A DNA stretch of 64,000 nucleotides from Rutpela maculata (lineage: Eukaryota; Arthropoda; Insecta; Coleoptera; Cerambycidae), in the NCBI GenBank assembly GCA_936432065.2, contig OW386290.2, positions 137,217,677 to 137,281,676 of the forward strand, written 5' to 3'. Under the pieces are notes generated by a model. That model was not told where the DNA came from. It searched no databases and was given only the letters and a program-made list of their open reading frames with translations. The position numbers and the translations under genes were made by a program. Below, piece after piece: positions 10,969 through 22,379 of this stretch (position 1 is its first letter; each line of letters begins with the position of its first letter).

Positions 10969-11701
10969 TACTTCCACATCCAGTGGAAGTATAGTAACGA
11001 CAAAAAAAATAAAAAAAATTTTTTTTGTTCAAATAGGCTTAGAATGTCACGAAACGTCGAGATTTTAAGTTTGAGAGAAAAAAAAATTTCTGTCTGTCGG
11101 TCTATCTGTCTGTCGGTCTGTCTGTCGGTCTGTCTGTCGGTCTGTCTGTCTGTAACTTTTTTTGTGCGCACGTTTACTCTGGAACCGTTTAAGATATTGA
11201 CTTGAAATTTGGTACACATATGTACTTTAACGAGATCTAGAACTAGATTATATTTTCATCTTGTTCCGTCGAAGGGTTGGGGGGTAAATTAGGGGAAAAT
11301 AGGTAAATCAAGCAGGTAAGAGTCCATAAAATTGGTATTTAGTATATACAAGAGAAGCTGAGGTCTCAAAACAAATTTTGGCATTAGCCACCCCCATTAC
11401 CACCCCCACCCTATTATTAAAGGGGATGAAAAAAAATTGTGAATTAGGGTGTGTACAAGAACCAGAAACCTCAAAATGTTTTTTACTTCATCCACCCCCA
11501 CTACCACCCCCTATCACCACCCCCACCCCGCTACCGATGTGGGGTATCATTTTATGGGTTTTTGGGGTAGAGGATTTCAAATATTATATTATTAATGTTC
11601 CATAAACAATTATTTCCACATACAAAATTTTTTCGTTGTGAGTGACAGATAAAAAATCTGGATGTGGAAGTAGTGATTCCTTGGGCAGCGGTTTTTTTTT
11701 A
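10969..11701 (-). mobile_element. Helentron-like family A copy 2
   Basis: Same layout as copy 1, reversed. The terminal hairpin TACTTCCAC-ATCCA-GTGGAAGTA is at 10969-10991, the subterminal repeat CTGGATGTGGAAGTA at 11658-11672, and the end GGCAGCGGTTTTTTTTT at 11693-11701. It interrupts the diverged family-C element between a TTTTTCACAT block and ATAAAAACG. It carries the longest GTCY tract of the family. Confidence 0.7.
11088..11154. repeat. (GTCT/GTCG)n proto-microsatellite
   Basis: About 67 bp of GTCT and GTCG tetranucleotides lie within family A copy 2. The minus-strand peptide of repeated TDRQ units over this tract is an artefact of the tetramer. Confidence 0.9.
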
Positions 11702-11779
11702 TAAAAACGTCTCAATTTTGTTAATGTAAGTAGTCAGTAATTAAAAAAATATATTCCCATATACTGTTTTTCATTAATA

Positions 11780-13744
11780 CCGGGTGATTTTTTTAGTTGG
11801 TACAGCATTTTTTCCTCGCTTATTATTAAAGATAGAGTTTTGAAATTTTGCAGACATGCTTAGTAACATTTTTTGCATCTAATGCACTTTTTTAAATTTT
11901 TCTGCTGTTTCCCGTCCACCAGGAAGTGACGTCAACTTTCGATTTTCAAATGAAACATTATAGTTTTTCGTTTGGATTTCAAAACTAAATTTTTTCTGAG
12001 TTAGAATATGTAAAAAAAGTATTAGGTTAGAGAGGAAAGTTTTTGAGATAATGCGATTTTAAGGTTTCGTTTGTTAAGAGGCACTCTTATGTAATGATTT
12101 TGAGGCAGATTAAAATTGCCGTCAAAACGCGTAGTAGGCGCATGTCAAGTCAATAGAAGTTTGCGTTGTCGTCTTTGAATTTAGCATTTCAAAGTTTTCT
12201 GGCGTCAGTTCACAAAAAAATAGTGAAAAAAATGGAAAATGATTATACAAACGAAGATTTCTTTAACATTCTTATGATTTTTAATCAAAATGGTCAAATA
12301 TATTTACCAACTTGTCGTAGTGTCAATGCAGAATATCCCGAGAAAAAAAGACTTGATCGTCGATTTAAAAAAAAAATAATTACAAATTTAAGAACTTCAG
12401 GAAAATTTAAAGTGAAACAGAACTTGCTATGTGACGAGGTAAGAGGATAATGAATTAAATATTCTGTTGACCGTTACGGAAAATTCAGGTATTTCAATTC
12501 ATCAACTAGAAGTGTAATTTGACATATCGTATTCCTCCATCCAGAAAATATTGAAACGATATGGGCAGCATCCTTACATCAAAAGTTACTTTTTGGAGAT
12601 TTTCCCAGACAAACTGCGTTCTGCGAATGGTTCATGATAAAAAATCCGGGGTTTTAGCGATCAGTTTTTTTCAATCGACATAACGCACACTACTGGTCCA
12701 CGGTTAACTTACTTTTAACTAAATCCAGCAACTTTCAGATAGTTTGGAAGTTCAATGTTTGGGTTAGGCTTATTAACCAACTGATTGGACCTGTTGCTTA
12801 TGATCAAAATCTCAATGCAGCGTTTTATTCTTATAACATATTGCCTTTCTTGGAAGAAAATTATCTAGATCATTTACCTTTGGCAGCACTTAGAGCAATT
12901 TATTTTATTCAAGACGGAGCCCCACCTGACCATGCAAGGGTGGTGGATGGACTTCTAACAGTTATTTTTAAGGACAGGTGAATCGGAACCTCCGAGCCGA
13001 TTAGATGGCCAGCGATATTCCCGGATCTCAATCCATTGGATTTTTTTAAAGATAATGTTTATGAATTCGAACGCGAAATAAGAGCGGCTTTGGAAGCACG
13101 TGTTAGTGAAATCTGCCAAGAGATTAACCAACAGTTTATTGAAAACACAACAGAAAGTGTCAAGAGAAGAGTTGAAAAGTGTTTAGATCAAAGTGCTGGC
13201 TTATTTGAAAATTATTTGTGATAATTTCCTTGTTAATGCAGCTTCATGTTTAAATTTTTGTCACTGTTTGAAATAAAAATGATTATTGTTTTGTTTGTTT
13301 TTTATTGTTTGAAATGCTAAATTCAGAGACGACAACGCAAACTTCTATTGACTTGACATGCGCCTACTACGCGTTTTGACGGCAATTTTAATCTGCCACA
13401 AAATCATTCTATAGGTAACTCGATTTTTAGTGCTTCTCAACACCTGAAACCTTAAAATCGCATTGTTTCAAAAACTTTCCTCTCTAACCTAATATTTTTA
13501 TATTATATTTTTTATATATTCTAACTTAGAAAAAATTTAGTTTTGAAATCCAAAAGAAAAACTATAGTGTTTCGTTTGAAAATCGAAAGTTGACGTCACT
13601 TCCAGTTAGACGGGAAACAGCAGAAAAATTTTAAAAAGTGCATTAGATGCAAAAATGTCACTAAGTATGCCTGCAAAATTTCAAAACTATACCTTTAATA
13701 ATAAGCGAGGAAAAGGTGCTGTACCAACTAAAAAAATCACCCGG
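11780..13744 (+). mobile_element. Tc1/mariner-type transposon with about 420-bp TIRs (DD41D)
   Basis: TA at 11778-11779 and 13745-13746 flanks CCGGGTGATT...AATCACCCGG. Arms of about 414 bp (11780-12193) and 437 bp (13308-13744) are inverted copies, with blocks such as CTGTTTCCCGTC and GACTTGACATGCGCC. The body holds a dead transposase. It sits inside the diverged family-C element and is therefore younger than that copy. Confidence 0.85.
12232..13221 (+). pseudogene. dead DD41D transposase with DUF4817-like N-terminus
   Basis: The chosen start MENDYTNEDFFNILMIF resembles the DUF4817-like N-terminal module of insect mariner relatives. An HTH-like stretch follows (ISIHQLEV then IQKILKRYGQHPY). 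The catalytic region includes YFIQDGAPPDHARVV and, after one in-frame TGA, WPAIFPDLNPLDFF. I count 41 residues between the second and third Asp, counting the stop as one residue, which fits the DD41D group reported in insects. The first Asp region (near 12655) is destroyed by an indel. The C-terminus to 13221 is lysine/glutamate-rich. Multiple frameshifts make it non-functional. Confidence 0.75.
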
Positions 13745-14130
13745 TATATAGTGTGACCTAGATGCTTAAATTTTCATCGGCTTACAGCACTTGCTTTAGA
13801 AAGAAAATTGCATTTTAAACTGTAAAGGGATTTTATAAAAAAAACGTAACATTCTTGTTTCTTTGCAAATATCTCAATAAATATTAATTTAAGAGAAAAT
13901 ATAGTGGACAATAAAAATGAAGCTTATAAATTGAGAATAAATTTATTTTGTTTATATATTTCTGTGGGGTTAATTATTTCGGAGATATTTAATTTTATAG
14001 ATGGCATCTAACCGTTTTTAGGATGAAATATTTAGTTTAAAATGTTGAATATCTTAGAAACTGTGACACTTCCATCAAAAGTTCTAAGAAACAAAATTAA
14101 AGGTAATTAATCAATCTTTGAAATGATTTG

Positions 14131-15306
14131 GACAATTATTACTGTTGAAGTTAAATAATTACGGATTTGGACATAACATTGTGAAATGGATGACCAGTTA
14201 TTTAGAAAATAGAACACAAACTACCAAATATAAAAATGATACATCCTTACCAAAAGAGACAATATTCGGTGTACCGCAAGGAATCGTTATGGGACCTAAT
14301 CTGTTTGTTCTATACATAAATGATATTATGAAATACGTTAAAAAGTGCAACATACAACTATTTGCTGACGACACATTGATATACTTAGTTGGTGACAATG
14401 TAGACTCGACTATAAACATAATAAATAGTGAGCTTAGAGAAATAGAAAAATGGTTGGACATGAATAGCCTTAGCTTAAATACAGACAAAACTAAGTTTAT
14501 GGTAATTAAAAGTAAATACAGCCGAGTAAACACAGTAAATAACCAAGGAGTAACCATAAATGGAACAAATATTGAGCAAGTTAATGAATTCAAGTATTTG
14601 GGTGTAATTATTGATGATCATTTAACGTTCTCCGGACACGCTCATTATATTACCAAAAAAATAGCTAAAAAAGTTAATCTGTTGGGACGTATAGGAAAAG
14701 ATCTTAGTACATGGACGAAAATAACCATATATAAAACAATTATTTTACCTCATTTCAACTTTTGCTCAACAATACTTTTTCTACTTAGTAATGCTGAAAT
14801 AAATATGCTACAGAAGAAGCAAAACCAAGCATTACGAATTATTCTAAACTGTAACAAATATACAAATATAAAATTAATGCTTGATGCTACGAAGTTACTG
14901 GGAGTGAAACAAATTATAACTTTAAATACAATGACTTTTATTTACAAAATATTACATGGATTAGTGCCAAAACATTTATCAGAAAATTGTACCTTCGTGA
15001 GGAACATTCATGAACACGACACAAGATCAAGAGAAAATTTATATATTCCAACAGTACATACAAGATATAGCCAGGTTAACCTATTCCACAATGGATTTAA
15101 ACAATATAATGAACTACCAATTTCTGTAAGAAACTGTGAAAGCCTCATGTTATTTAAAAATGTTTGTTATAAATATGTTTTATCGAATGTCACTATTTAA
15201 TATTTAAGTTTATACCACATGATTAGTTTCAAATTTCATTTATAGAATTAATTTCGTTGATATACAATAATGTAAAAAATGTGAAATCTAGCTTATGCTA
15301 TTAATA

Positions 15307-15340
<34 letters not shown>

Positions 15341-15342
15341 TT
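14131..15342 (+). mobile_element. 5'-truncated LINE with ATT tail
   Basis: A partial RT is followed by a 3' UTR with AATAAA and an (ATT)n tail (15311-15341). It interrupts the diverged family-C element: host blocks resume at TTTGTTTGTTTCTGCATCA. The tail type matches the other jockey/CR1-group LINEs here. Confidence 0.8.
14145..15200 (+). CDS. partial LINE reverse transcriptase, frame open
   Basis: A 351-codon open frame starts inside the RT because the copy is truncated; the methionine is internal, not the native start. Motifs in order: WMTSYLENRTQ, the FGVPQGIVMGPNLFVLYIND block (residues about 42-61), the catalytic LFADDTLIYL (about 73-82), NTDKTKFMVIKSK (about 114), EFKYLGVIIDDHLTF (about 149), a thumb/C-terminal region and the C-terminal DTRSRENLYIP block. 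Native elements also carry an AP endonuclease, which is missing. With no decay in the remaining frame, this looks a relatively recent insertion compared with neighbouring LINEs. The product would be an inactive RT fragment. Confidence 0.85.
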   Translation: MKLNNYGFGHNIVKWMTSYLENRTQTTKYKNDTSLPKETIFGVPQGIVMGPNLFVLYINDIMKYVKKCNIQLFADDTLIYLVGDNVDSTINIINSELREIEKWLDMNSLSLNTDKTKFMVIKSKYSRVNTVNNQGVTINGTNIEQVNEFKYLGVIIDDHLTFSGHAHYITKKIAKKVNLLGRIGKDLSTWTKITIYKTIILPHFNFCSTILFLLSNAEINMLQKKQNQALRIILNCNKYTNIKLMLDATKLLGVKQIITLNTMTFIYKILHGLVPKHLSENCTFVRNIHEHDTRSRENLYIPTVHTRYSQVNLFHNGFKQYNELPISVRNCESLMLFKNVCYKYVLSNVTI

Positions 15343-15949
15343 TTGTTTGTTTCTGCATCACAAAAAATAAAGAAGTTATGGCCGATTCAATGTACGTTTT
15401 CACATTTTTGTTAACAAAATGTTGGCAGTTTGTTATTGTAATTGCTCAGTAATTAATTTTTCTTTCAAAAATGCTGTTTTTCGTTAATATATAACATTTC
15501 TAGATGCTCAATTTATTTTGTCCCTTGTTTTAGAAAATAATTCCATCCCCCTCCCCCCCCCCCATCGAAAAATGGTCGTATTTCGGTTAATTATTATTGC
15601 TATAAAATTAATTTAAAAACACCATATTAAAGATAATTTTGCCAGAAACATCTTTTATTTGAACTACTTTTTTTAAATGCCATATTTCCCGAGAAAATAG
15701 AGAAAAATTGTTGTTTTTTTTATTAAAAATACCTCTTTTTACCCCCTATAGATTTCCGCGGATCCGTAAAACTCCTAAACTTTTTTATTTCGTGAACTTT
15801 GGCCTATTTTAAACTTATAACCAAAGTTTAAAGTCTGCACAAATTTTTTTCGAGTTACGGTCATTTTTTTCAATCTTTTCCTGTACTATAGAGGGAAATT
15901 CACACTATAGAAAATTATTTTTTGGCTAAAATTGGCTTCAGAAAAAAAA

Positions 15950-16465
15950 GTGATGCACAATAATATCTCCTTGATATTTGACGAGGAATTAAAAAAAATA
16001 TTTCGTCCGCCATCTTTGACCGTTCTATTTGACTTACAGCGTCCGGGTTTGGTGCCTTACATTTGACCATAGATGAGTTGAATTTTTGCCGACTTTGGTG
16101 AAATTACTCCCTATTGAAAAGATGTTCAATTTTGATTTTTTAGGCTATTTTTTTGATTTTCTATTTTTTTCCAAGATACATCGGACAGATCTATATTATT
16201 AAAAATTTTATTTCAAATAAACCAATATTTTTAAAATTCCCATTCGATTACTAGTACAAGATATATTAAGCAGATAATTAGAAAATCCGTGAAAGTGTGT
16301 CAAAAAGTGCTAATAACTATTGATGCACCAGGAATTTTTGGGCGCAAATAATTTTTTCATAATCAGGAGGTCATAGTAAATAAAAATTAACAATAAAATT
16401 TCTAGTGGAATGTTGTTGCTGAAAAAAAAAAAATGAATTAAATCAGTTCGACTGTACTATACTGC
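15950..16465 (+). repeat. interspersed repeat F, intact arrangement
   Basis: This segment is the reverse complement of 36745-37088 joined to 39755-39905, the same family split there by an RTE-like insertion. Shared blocks include CGTCCGCCATCTTTGACC, ACTAGTACAAGATATATTAAG and TGGAATGTTGTTG. It abuts the right arm of the 10-16 kb element. No termini or coding potential were identified. Confidence 0.7.
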
Positions 16466-18102
16466 TAGTGGTGTACATACTTGTTTGTATTTGTAGTGTT
16501 GGTGTAGTGTTAGCTACTCCAGATACGATTTCCCTTTCGTCCTTTGATTGTCGCCGGCCTACAACTGCAATTACCGTATCTGCGGTAGATAGAAAGGCCC
16601 TAGTTTCTTATAACGGCCCTTTGTTCTTTTTAATGTTTTTATATTCTTGGTAGCGTCCAGTGGTGACTCTGTTGGTGTCACACCCCCTCTAGAGTAAGTT
16701 ATTACCCCGCCCGGGTACAGTTTTGTAATTTAAGGCACGTTTCTTAGTTCTGTTGATTCTTTCGATTCAGTGCACTGCTAAAGGGCAGATGGCCCTTGTA
16801 GGGTTGCATCGATGTTCGGTGGTCTTCCATATTTTTGATTTATCAGCTCGTTATTTATTGTATATTAGGTTTTTAAAATGTAAATAAAGCCGTAGAAAAT
16901 GAAAGAAAATGTGGATAAGAAAAATATTTAAATTTAATAGAATCGCGCAGCTGCGGACGTTATTTAGACCTGTAGTTTGAATTCTTTTTTCAGCCGGTTT
17001 TACAATCTCAGGTTAACTTCCTTGTCTGTTGATCCTTACTTGTAATTTAACTACAACTTTATCGGCATTTAATATAAATGTAAGTAATGATTTATAAGTT
17101 TGAGATCGTGTATAAAATTTATAAGGTTGGTACTAGAAACATTTTTTGAAAAAAATTAAACCACTTTCAAAAAAGGTCGATAAAAATTATGAAATAAAAT
17201 TTAACCGTCACACAGTGGCCTCAAAGTGAGCTGTCAAGCCAGATTTTCGATTTTTGTCCATGATTTTTCAAAATTTTCCAAAGATTAATTTTCATAAAAA
17301 AATTTGAAAAATCAGGTATAAAAATCGTAAATCTGGCTTGACGAATTGATAGGCAATTAAAAAACGAAGATTAAAAAAAAAACACTTTTCGATTGCTTAA
17401 GTATTGAGACCTGTAGACTGATCACAAAGTGACTTTTTTCTACAAATTTCTGAATCTTTTATGCCAAATCGATCGCTTTTGCACGCTTTCGATTATATGG
17501 TGTTGTAATAGACGCGCTCTCTCGAAGAGGCGGTCGTCCTTGCCCTGATTGGGGAGGCGATTCTTTAAAAATATTTTATATTTTCTTTAAATAGGATATT
17601 GCATAAAAAAATCTAAGCGTATTATTTTGGATCAACCAATAAATTATTTATTTGAACCGATGCATTTTGCTGATTGAATAATTACCTTTCCCTCGAGGGC
17701 TTTTGTGTGTTAGATCAGCATTGAATATCGTGTGTCTCCTGACCTCGCAAGTCTTAAATCCAAAACATCGGTAGGATCGCTAAAGTTAGAGAAGGATTTT
17801 CTATAAAAGTGATTAAGAGATATCTCAGCACAAGATCCATTACAGTTTTAGAAATATAAGCTGAAGTGCATCGAAAGAGAAGCCGATTTTTGGAAAGAAG
17901 ACAGAGAATCTACAGTAAGTACAGCTTTTATCTTTCTCGTCTATCAAACATCTAATATTTAGAACCCGTCTGGGAGTGTAAACAACCACACACAATCAAG
18001 GAAGAACGCGACTGGTGCCCTTAACAAATAAATCGGTGCCGCGTCCATCAGACGCTGTGTGCTAGGTACTTCTACAGGTTCACCGTTTTGAATTTTTAAT
18101 TT
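16466..18102. other. interval without a supported gene
   Basis: The stretch 16470-16830 is GC-richer than its surroundings (CACACCCCCTCTAGAG, CCCCGCCCGGGTAC) and could be LTR- or UTR-derived, but no termini pair up. A 110-bp hairpin lies at 17233. The rest (17343-18102) shows no motif. Confidence 0.4.
17233..17342. repeat. short inverted repeat (possible mini-MITE)
   Basis: GTCAAGCCAGATTT and AAATCTGGCTTGAC form the ends, and the complementarity continues imperfectly inward through CGATTTTTG and TGAAAAATCA. No clear target duplication flanks it. Confidence 0.55.
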
Positions 18103-18696
18103 TACTTGCACTTGTCGGAAGTATAGTAATGGTAAAAAAAAACATATTTTTTGTTCAAGTAGACTTAGAATGTGATGAAACGTCAAGTTTTAAGTTTAAG
18201 CAAAAAAATTCTGTCTGTCGATCTGTTCGTCTGTAACTTTTTTTGTGTGCACGATTACTCCGGAATGGTTTATGATATTGACTTGAAATTTGGTACGCCT
18301 GTGTATTATGAGATCTGGGATAAAATTATATTTTGATGTCATTCCGTTGAAGATTTGGGGGGTAAATATGTAAAGCGAGCAAGTAAGTGTCCATGAAATT
18401 GGTATTTTGTGTATGTACTCCTCCCCTACGTATCACCCACATTACCCTATTATTAAAGGGGATGAAAAAATAAAATTATGATTTAGTGTGTGTACAAGAA
18501 CCAAAAGCCTCAAAATTTGTTTTGACATCAGTCACCTCCACTACCACCCCCATTACCACCCCACCCCATTATTAAAGGGGGAAAAATAATAAAATTGTGA
18601 TTTAGTGCGTGTACAAGAATCAAAGGCCTCAACATTTTTTTTGGCGTCATCCCACCGGAAATTTGGATGTGGAAGTAGTGATTCTTTAGGCAGCGG
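18103..18696 (-). mobile_element. Helentron-like family A copy 3
   Basis: It opens with the degraded hairpin (ACTTGCACTTGTCGGAAGT), then GTATAGTAA, a short GTCT tract (about 18212-18235), the GGGGTAAAT and CACCCCATTATTAAAGG blocks, TTTGGATGTGGAAGTA (18661-18676) and GGCAGCGGTTTTT. It is more decayed than the other two copies at the hairpin. Confidence 0.65.
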
Positions 18697-19156
18697 TTTT
18701 TGAAATCAGATTCGGTGTCCTCCCAAAATATCAACTAACAACCAATTTCGATGCAATTCTGGCGAATATTTGATTGGCGCCTCCCCCAAATTCACCCAAA
18801 TTTGCAACTAGAAATCTTTGCTCACCTTGCACTAGACGTAGCTTGTAGCTCTATTTTTTTTTAATTCCTTGAAGTAGGTTAAATAATGATTAAAATACAT
18901 AAATTGTATGAATTTTAGTCAGTCGTATACTTGTCAAAGATTTTAGTTTTATTTATGATTATTTTTAATTTTATAAAGTTGAGATGAAAGCAAGTTTAAC
19001 AATCGTTGGATAACTAATAGTCAGGTTATAAGTTTCAATTAAACGTTAACAGTAAAATTTTATTCTATAATTTTAATTTTTAGTGATTTTTCTTCAAACA
19101 TTTTTTTCATATAAAATTATTCAAAAACTATAATTTACATCTAGAATATGCATGTA
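18697..19156. other. AT-rich interval, nothing recognised
   Basis: No frame, inverted repeat or match to the other families in the window was seen. Confidence 0.4.
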
Positions 19157-20301
19157 CAGGGTTATTCATTATATTTAGGCCACCCTTTATTATCGTTATT
19201 ATTGGAGATAGAAAAAAAAGTTTCGAACGAAAGGTGTAGGGCTGTAACTGAAACCCTTTAATAAGTTAATGGAAGCACAATGGCGTGCAGAAATTGAGGG
19301 GTACAAGAAGTAATAATATTTTTTTAAATGGAACACCCTGTATATTGTTGAATTTTTAAATTAATCTTTTTTTTTCTGATTTCAAAAATATGATATATGA
19401 TAGTGCTATATTTAACCATTTTCGAGTTATTGAACATTGAAAATCGTATTTAAGCTATTTATTATATGAAGAGAAATTACAATTATTAAAGTAGTCTATG
19501 AAAATGACAAGTATTCTGTTATTATATGAAACGCTGACAGATTTAATAAAAATATAAAAAAAAAACTGTACAATGAACGTGGCGCTGCTACCCTTTTGGT
19601 TTTACAATCCATTCAAGAAAACCTAAGATGGTCGTTAAGGAGAAATTCAAGACACTTAGATCTTAGCAAATCTCATATTCAGAGAACTTTCAGCAACAAC
19701 TAATTTCGTGCATTCAAACCAAAATTTATTTACAAACTTCAAAGTGGAGATAATTCTCGTCGCTTGGACAATATTTAAGAATGGGAGAGAAAATTTTAGC
19801 AAATAAATTATTTAATAGAGAGATTTTGTTTACGGACGAAGCATTTTTATGGCTAATGGGACAGTCTCTTCTCGAAATTGTAGACATTGGGCTTAAGACA
19901 ATCCTAATTTTCGAATTACCACTGACAGTTAAAAATTTATAAAAGTAAATGTTTGGTGCGACATAAATGCATCACAGAATAATCGGTCTTTATTTTATAG
20001 ATGAGAATTTGAATGAAAATAAATATTTAGGCATTTTAAATAATTTTGTTTCGGGCGAACTGCCCATTCTTCAATTCAAGTTCGACAATCATTGGACAGG
20101 TAGATTGAACGCTAGAGACCAATAAGCATACCCAGCACGCTCACCAGATCTAACCCCATTAGATTACCTTTTACCAGGCTATTTGAAGCAAAAAGTTTGG
20201 ATAGATTTGTTAAAGCAAAAAATTGTGGATGCTATGCAACCATAAATGAGGATGTAATGTCATCATATCAAGAATTTAGAAAAAGGTGTAAAAAATGTGT
20301 G
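19157..20301 (+). pseudogene. decayed mariner-like element and transposase
   Basis: A TA-CAGGG terminus lies at the left edge. Fragments of a transposase follow on the plus strand: HLDLSKSHIQRTF (HTH region, about 19650), RAFKPKFIYKLQSGD (about 19710), ILFTDEA with the first catalytic Asp (about 19830) and a region near 20140 reading as S-P-D-L-T-P-L-D in one frame. Numerous stops and frameshifts show old age. The right terminus is replaced by the next element. Confidence 0.6.
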
Positions 20302-21490
20302 CAGGGTGGACCAAATTAGATGAGATTTGAGGTTTTCTCTAAAACTATGGCAGATAGACAAAAACCAATATAGGTGTCCTCAATTGTGTAGCTCAATTTT
20401 CGCAAACCGCGATCGTCTATCTTTTTTCGACTACTGACTACAGAGCATTTTTGGAAAATTGGCATTTTTGGATGTCCTCTATATCTCAATTACCAAGTGT
20501 CGAATCGAAAATCGAGTAACACATTCTTAGGGCACATTTTTGAGTAGAATCCGTCGCTGATAAGAAGAAAATTATGCATGCCTCAGTTTTCGAGATATAG
20601 ACGTAACTTGAGTTTTCTTCAATGGAATACCCTGTAAATTATTTCATTATTCGATCACAACTTAAATTAATTATCCAACGATATATCATATGTCGCATTT
20701 ATCTTTAGAAAAAGTGGTTAAATTTCGAAAAAGTTGATATATTTGTGAGGAGGCCATGGAGAACTATTAACAACAACACTTCTTATGATATAAAATAATT
20801 TTGCTAAAAATACGAAACTACTACAGTAAATGTTCGAATTGTCTTCCATTGACATATATGCATATTTATCGCATTTCTAATATTTATTGAGAAGGTCATA
20901 GTAAAAAAAAAGAAAATCGAAATGATCGTATATGTCAAAAATTAATTTGTGAGTTAACTGTGAGTGAGCATTATTAAAAATGGTTCAATTTAGTAATGGT
21001 GAAAAATATGATATAATTAAGTGTTTTATAGAATGCGGAGAAGATTAAAATATAGCTTCCGAGCTTTATTTTAAGCAGCAAAACTTTTTGCCAAAATCGC
21101 GGTAAAAACAATATTTTTAGATATCCAGAAAAGAGACAGCCAGACATAAAAATATTCAAAAGGCTAAACAAAATTTAAAAGAGTTTGTATCTCAAATGAA
21201 ACATGAAATTATTTAAATGCTTCATTTGGGGAAGATTGGATAGGTATCTATTTATCACTCAGGACTTGTTTATCAAGGTGTAGTTAGCTAAGTTAACTAA
21301 ATTGATAACTAACAATTAATTTAGCTAACTGGACATTAATAAACAACAAAGTAGTTTAATTTTTAGGAAATAATGGTCCTGTTTTGTGACCAGCTAGATC
21401 TCCCATTATAACCCCTGCCGACTTTTGACTTTGAGGTTATTTAAAAAATATTATACATAGAGAACGTTCTAATAACATAGAAGAATGGGC
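20302..21490 (+). pseudogene. family D mariner-like element, internally deleted copy
   Basis: The terminus CAGGGTGGACCAAATTAG and the next about 650 bp match, in reverse, the right end of the copy at 54655-58541 (which reads CAGTGTGGACC next to TA). A transposase N-terminus starts at 20980 (MVQFSNGEKYDII). After LKQNLKEF the sequence jumps to the region before the third Asp, and PARSP-like catalytic residues follow near 21390. The deleted middle is present in the minus-strand copy. A small insertion with ends GTTAGCTAA/TTAGCTAAC (21283-21328) splits the C-terminal region. Confidence 0.6.
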
Positions 21491-21690
21491 CTTTTCCACA
21501 TTTTTTTTTATTCGCTTATTATAAAATATATACTTAGTTATGCCTAAAAAGTATTTTTTTAAATTTCTTTCTTCGCCACATATATTTTTAAAAAATTGTT
21601 AAAATTACCATATATTTCAAATAACGCGCCTTTGACGTCATACTCCAGTTCATTGTTGTCTGTTGGCTGCCCTGCCGCCATCACTGTTAT
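21491..21690. other. short AT-rich spacer
   Basis: A minus-strand frame reads MAAGQPTDNNELEYDVKGAL here, but it crosses into the neighbouring element and no family was recognised. Confidence 0.3.
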
Positions 21691-22379
21691 TATACTCTTC
21701 GCAAATACGATAACGAAGAGTATATTGTATTTGATCGGCACATTTCTAAAATCGTAAATATCGCTCGCAGACAAAAAATTTTCATATCATTGTGTTAGTG
21801 AGCGAATTCTGAACAACTTTCAAAATGTCCGTCTGTCCGTCCGTCCGTCCGTCTGTCCGTCCGTCCGTCCGTCACGTTTCTTGTAAGCACGATAACTCGA
21901 TCGGTAAATAAAAATGTTATTAATGATTTAAATTTGAAAAAAAAAATTTTGATTTTTATATTTTTGTAATTGAATAGAAATTTGGTGGAATGATATTTCA
22001 TCTTCATATCTAAATATTTATATATTTTACAAATATACATTTCATAATGTAATATACAATCGTGAAAATATGATTTTAGCTCGTGTCCTATAATGTAAAA
22101 AATTACATTTTTTTACGTGGATGGTGGTAGTGTAGTTCTTACGCTTTTAATTGAAATTGACTCGGAATCCAAGGGTTCCGGGTTCGAAACCCAAATGGGG
22201 CTTGGTATGTTTTTTTTATTTTTACTTTATTTTACACCGAGTCTTTTACTAACGAAGTTCGTACTATAAAATTAAAAATGTCTAAAATTAACCTTATTTA
22301 CAAAAAACTGCGAAGAGTATCCTATAGAATGTGTAATAATTAATTATATAAAAAGTTCAGTGAACAGGCGAAGAGTACG
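21691..22379 (-). mobile_element. Helentron-like family B copy 1
   Basis: The left edge is a hairpin of ATACTCTTCG / CGAAGAGTAT. The right edge carries GCGAAGAGTAC, and a second GCGAAGAGTAT lies about 65 bp inside it. A GTCC tract (21827-21873) and a tRNA-like segment lie between. The copy at 47277-47912 has the same order reversed. Same element class as family A, but the termini differ completely. Confidence 0.65.
22119..22200 (+). other. tRNA-like segment inside family B
   Basis: GGTTCGAAACC (22181-22191) fits the B box. An A-box-like TGGTAGTGTAGTTC precedes it by about 50 bp, and an anticodon-arm-like stretch with TGACTCGGAATCC lies between. The second family-B copy keeps the same parts, with loop CTCGGAA (U33-equivalent, CGG, then AA) and B box GGTTCGCAACC. 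The acceptor stem cannot be paired, so this is a tRNA-derived relic, not a tRNA gene. Confidence 0.5.

Larger units (their letters stand above)
10150..15960. repeat. diverged family-C element used as a target for three later insertions
   Basis: Outer arms 10190-10620 and 15640-15945 are inverted copies (shared CACGGATCCGCGG / CCGCGGATCCGTAAA block and the AAAGCCAATTTT block). Inside them, blocks at 10640-10968, 11702-11777, 13747-14130 and 15343-15545 match pieces of family C in reverse orientation (for example CAGCACTTGCTTTAGAAAG and TTTCACAT). Removing the three insertions joins these blocks in the family-C order. Divergence from the 52.4-kb copy is high, so this is an old copy or a related subfamily. 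Confidence 0.6.

Noticed and set aside
10968..11219. A protein with TDRQ repeats
   Set aside because: It is the translation of a GTCT tetranucleotide tract inside a Helentron-like element.
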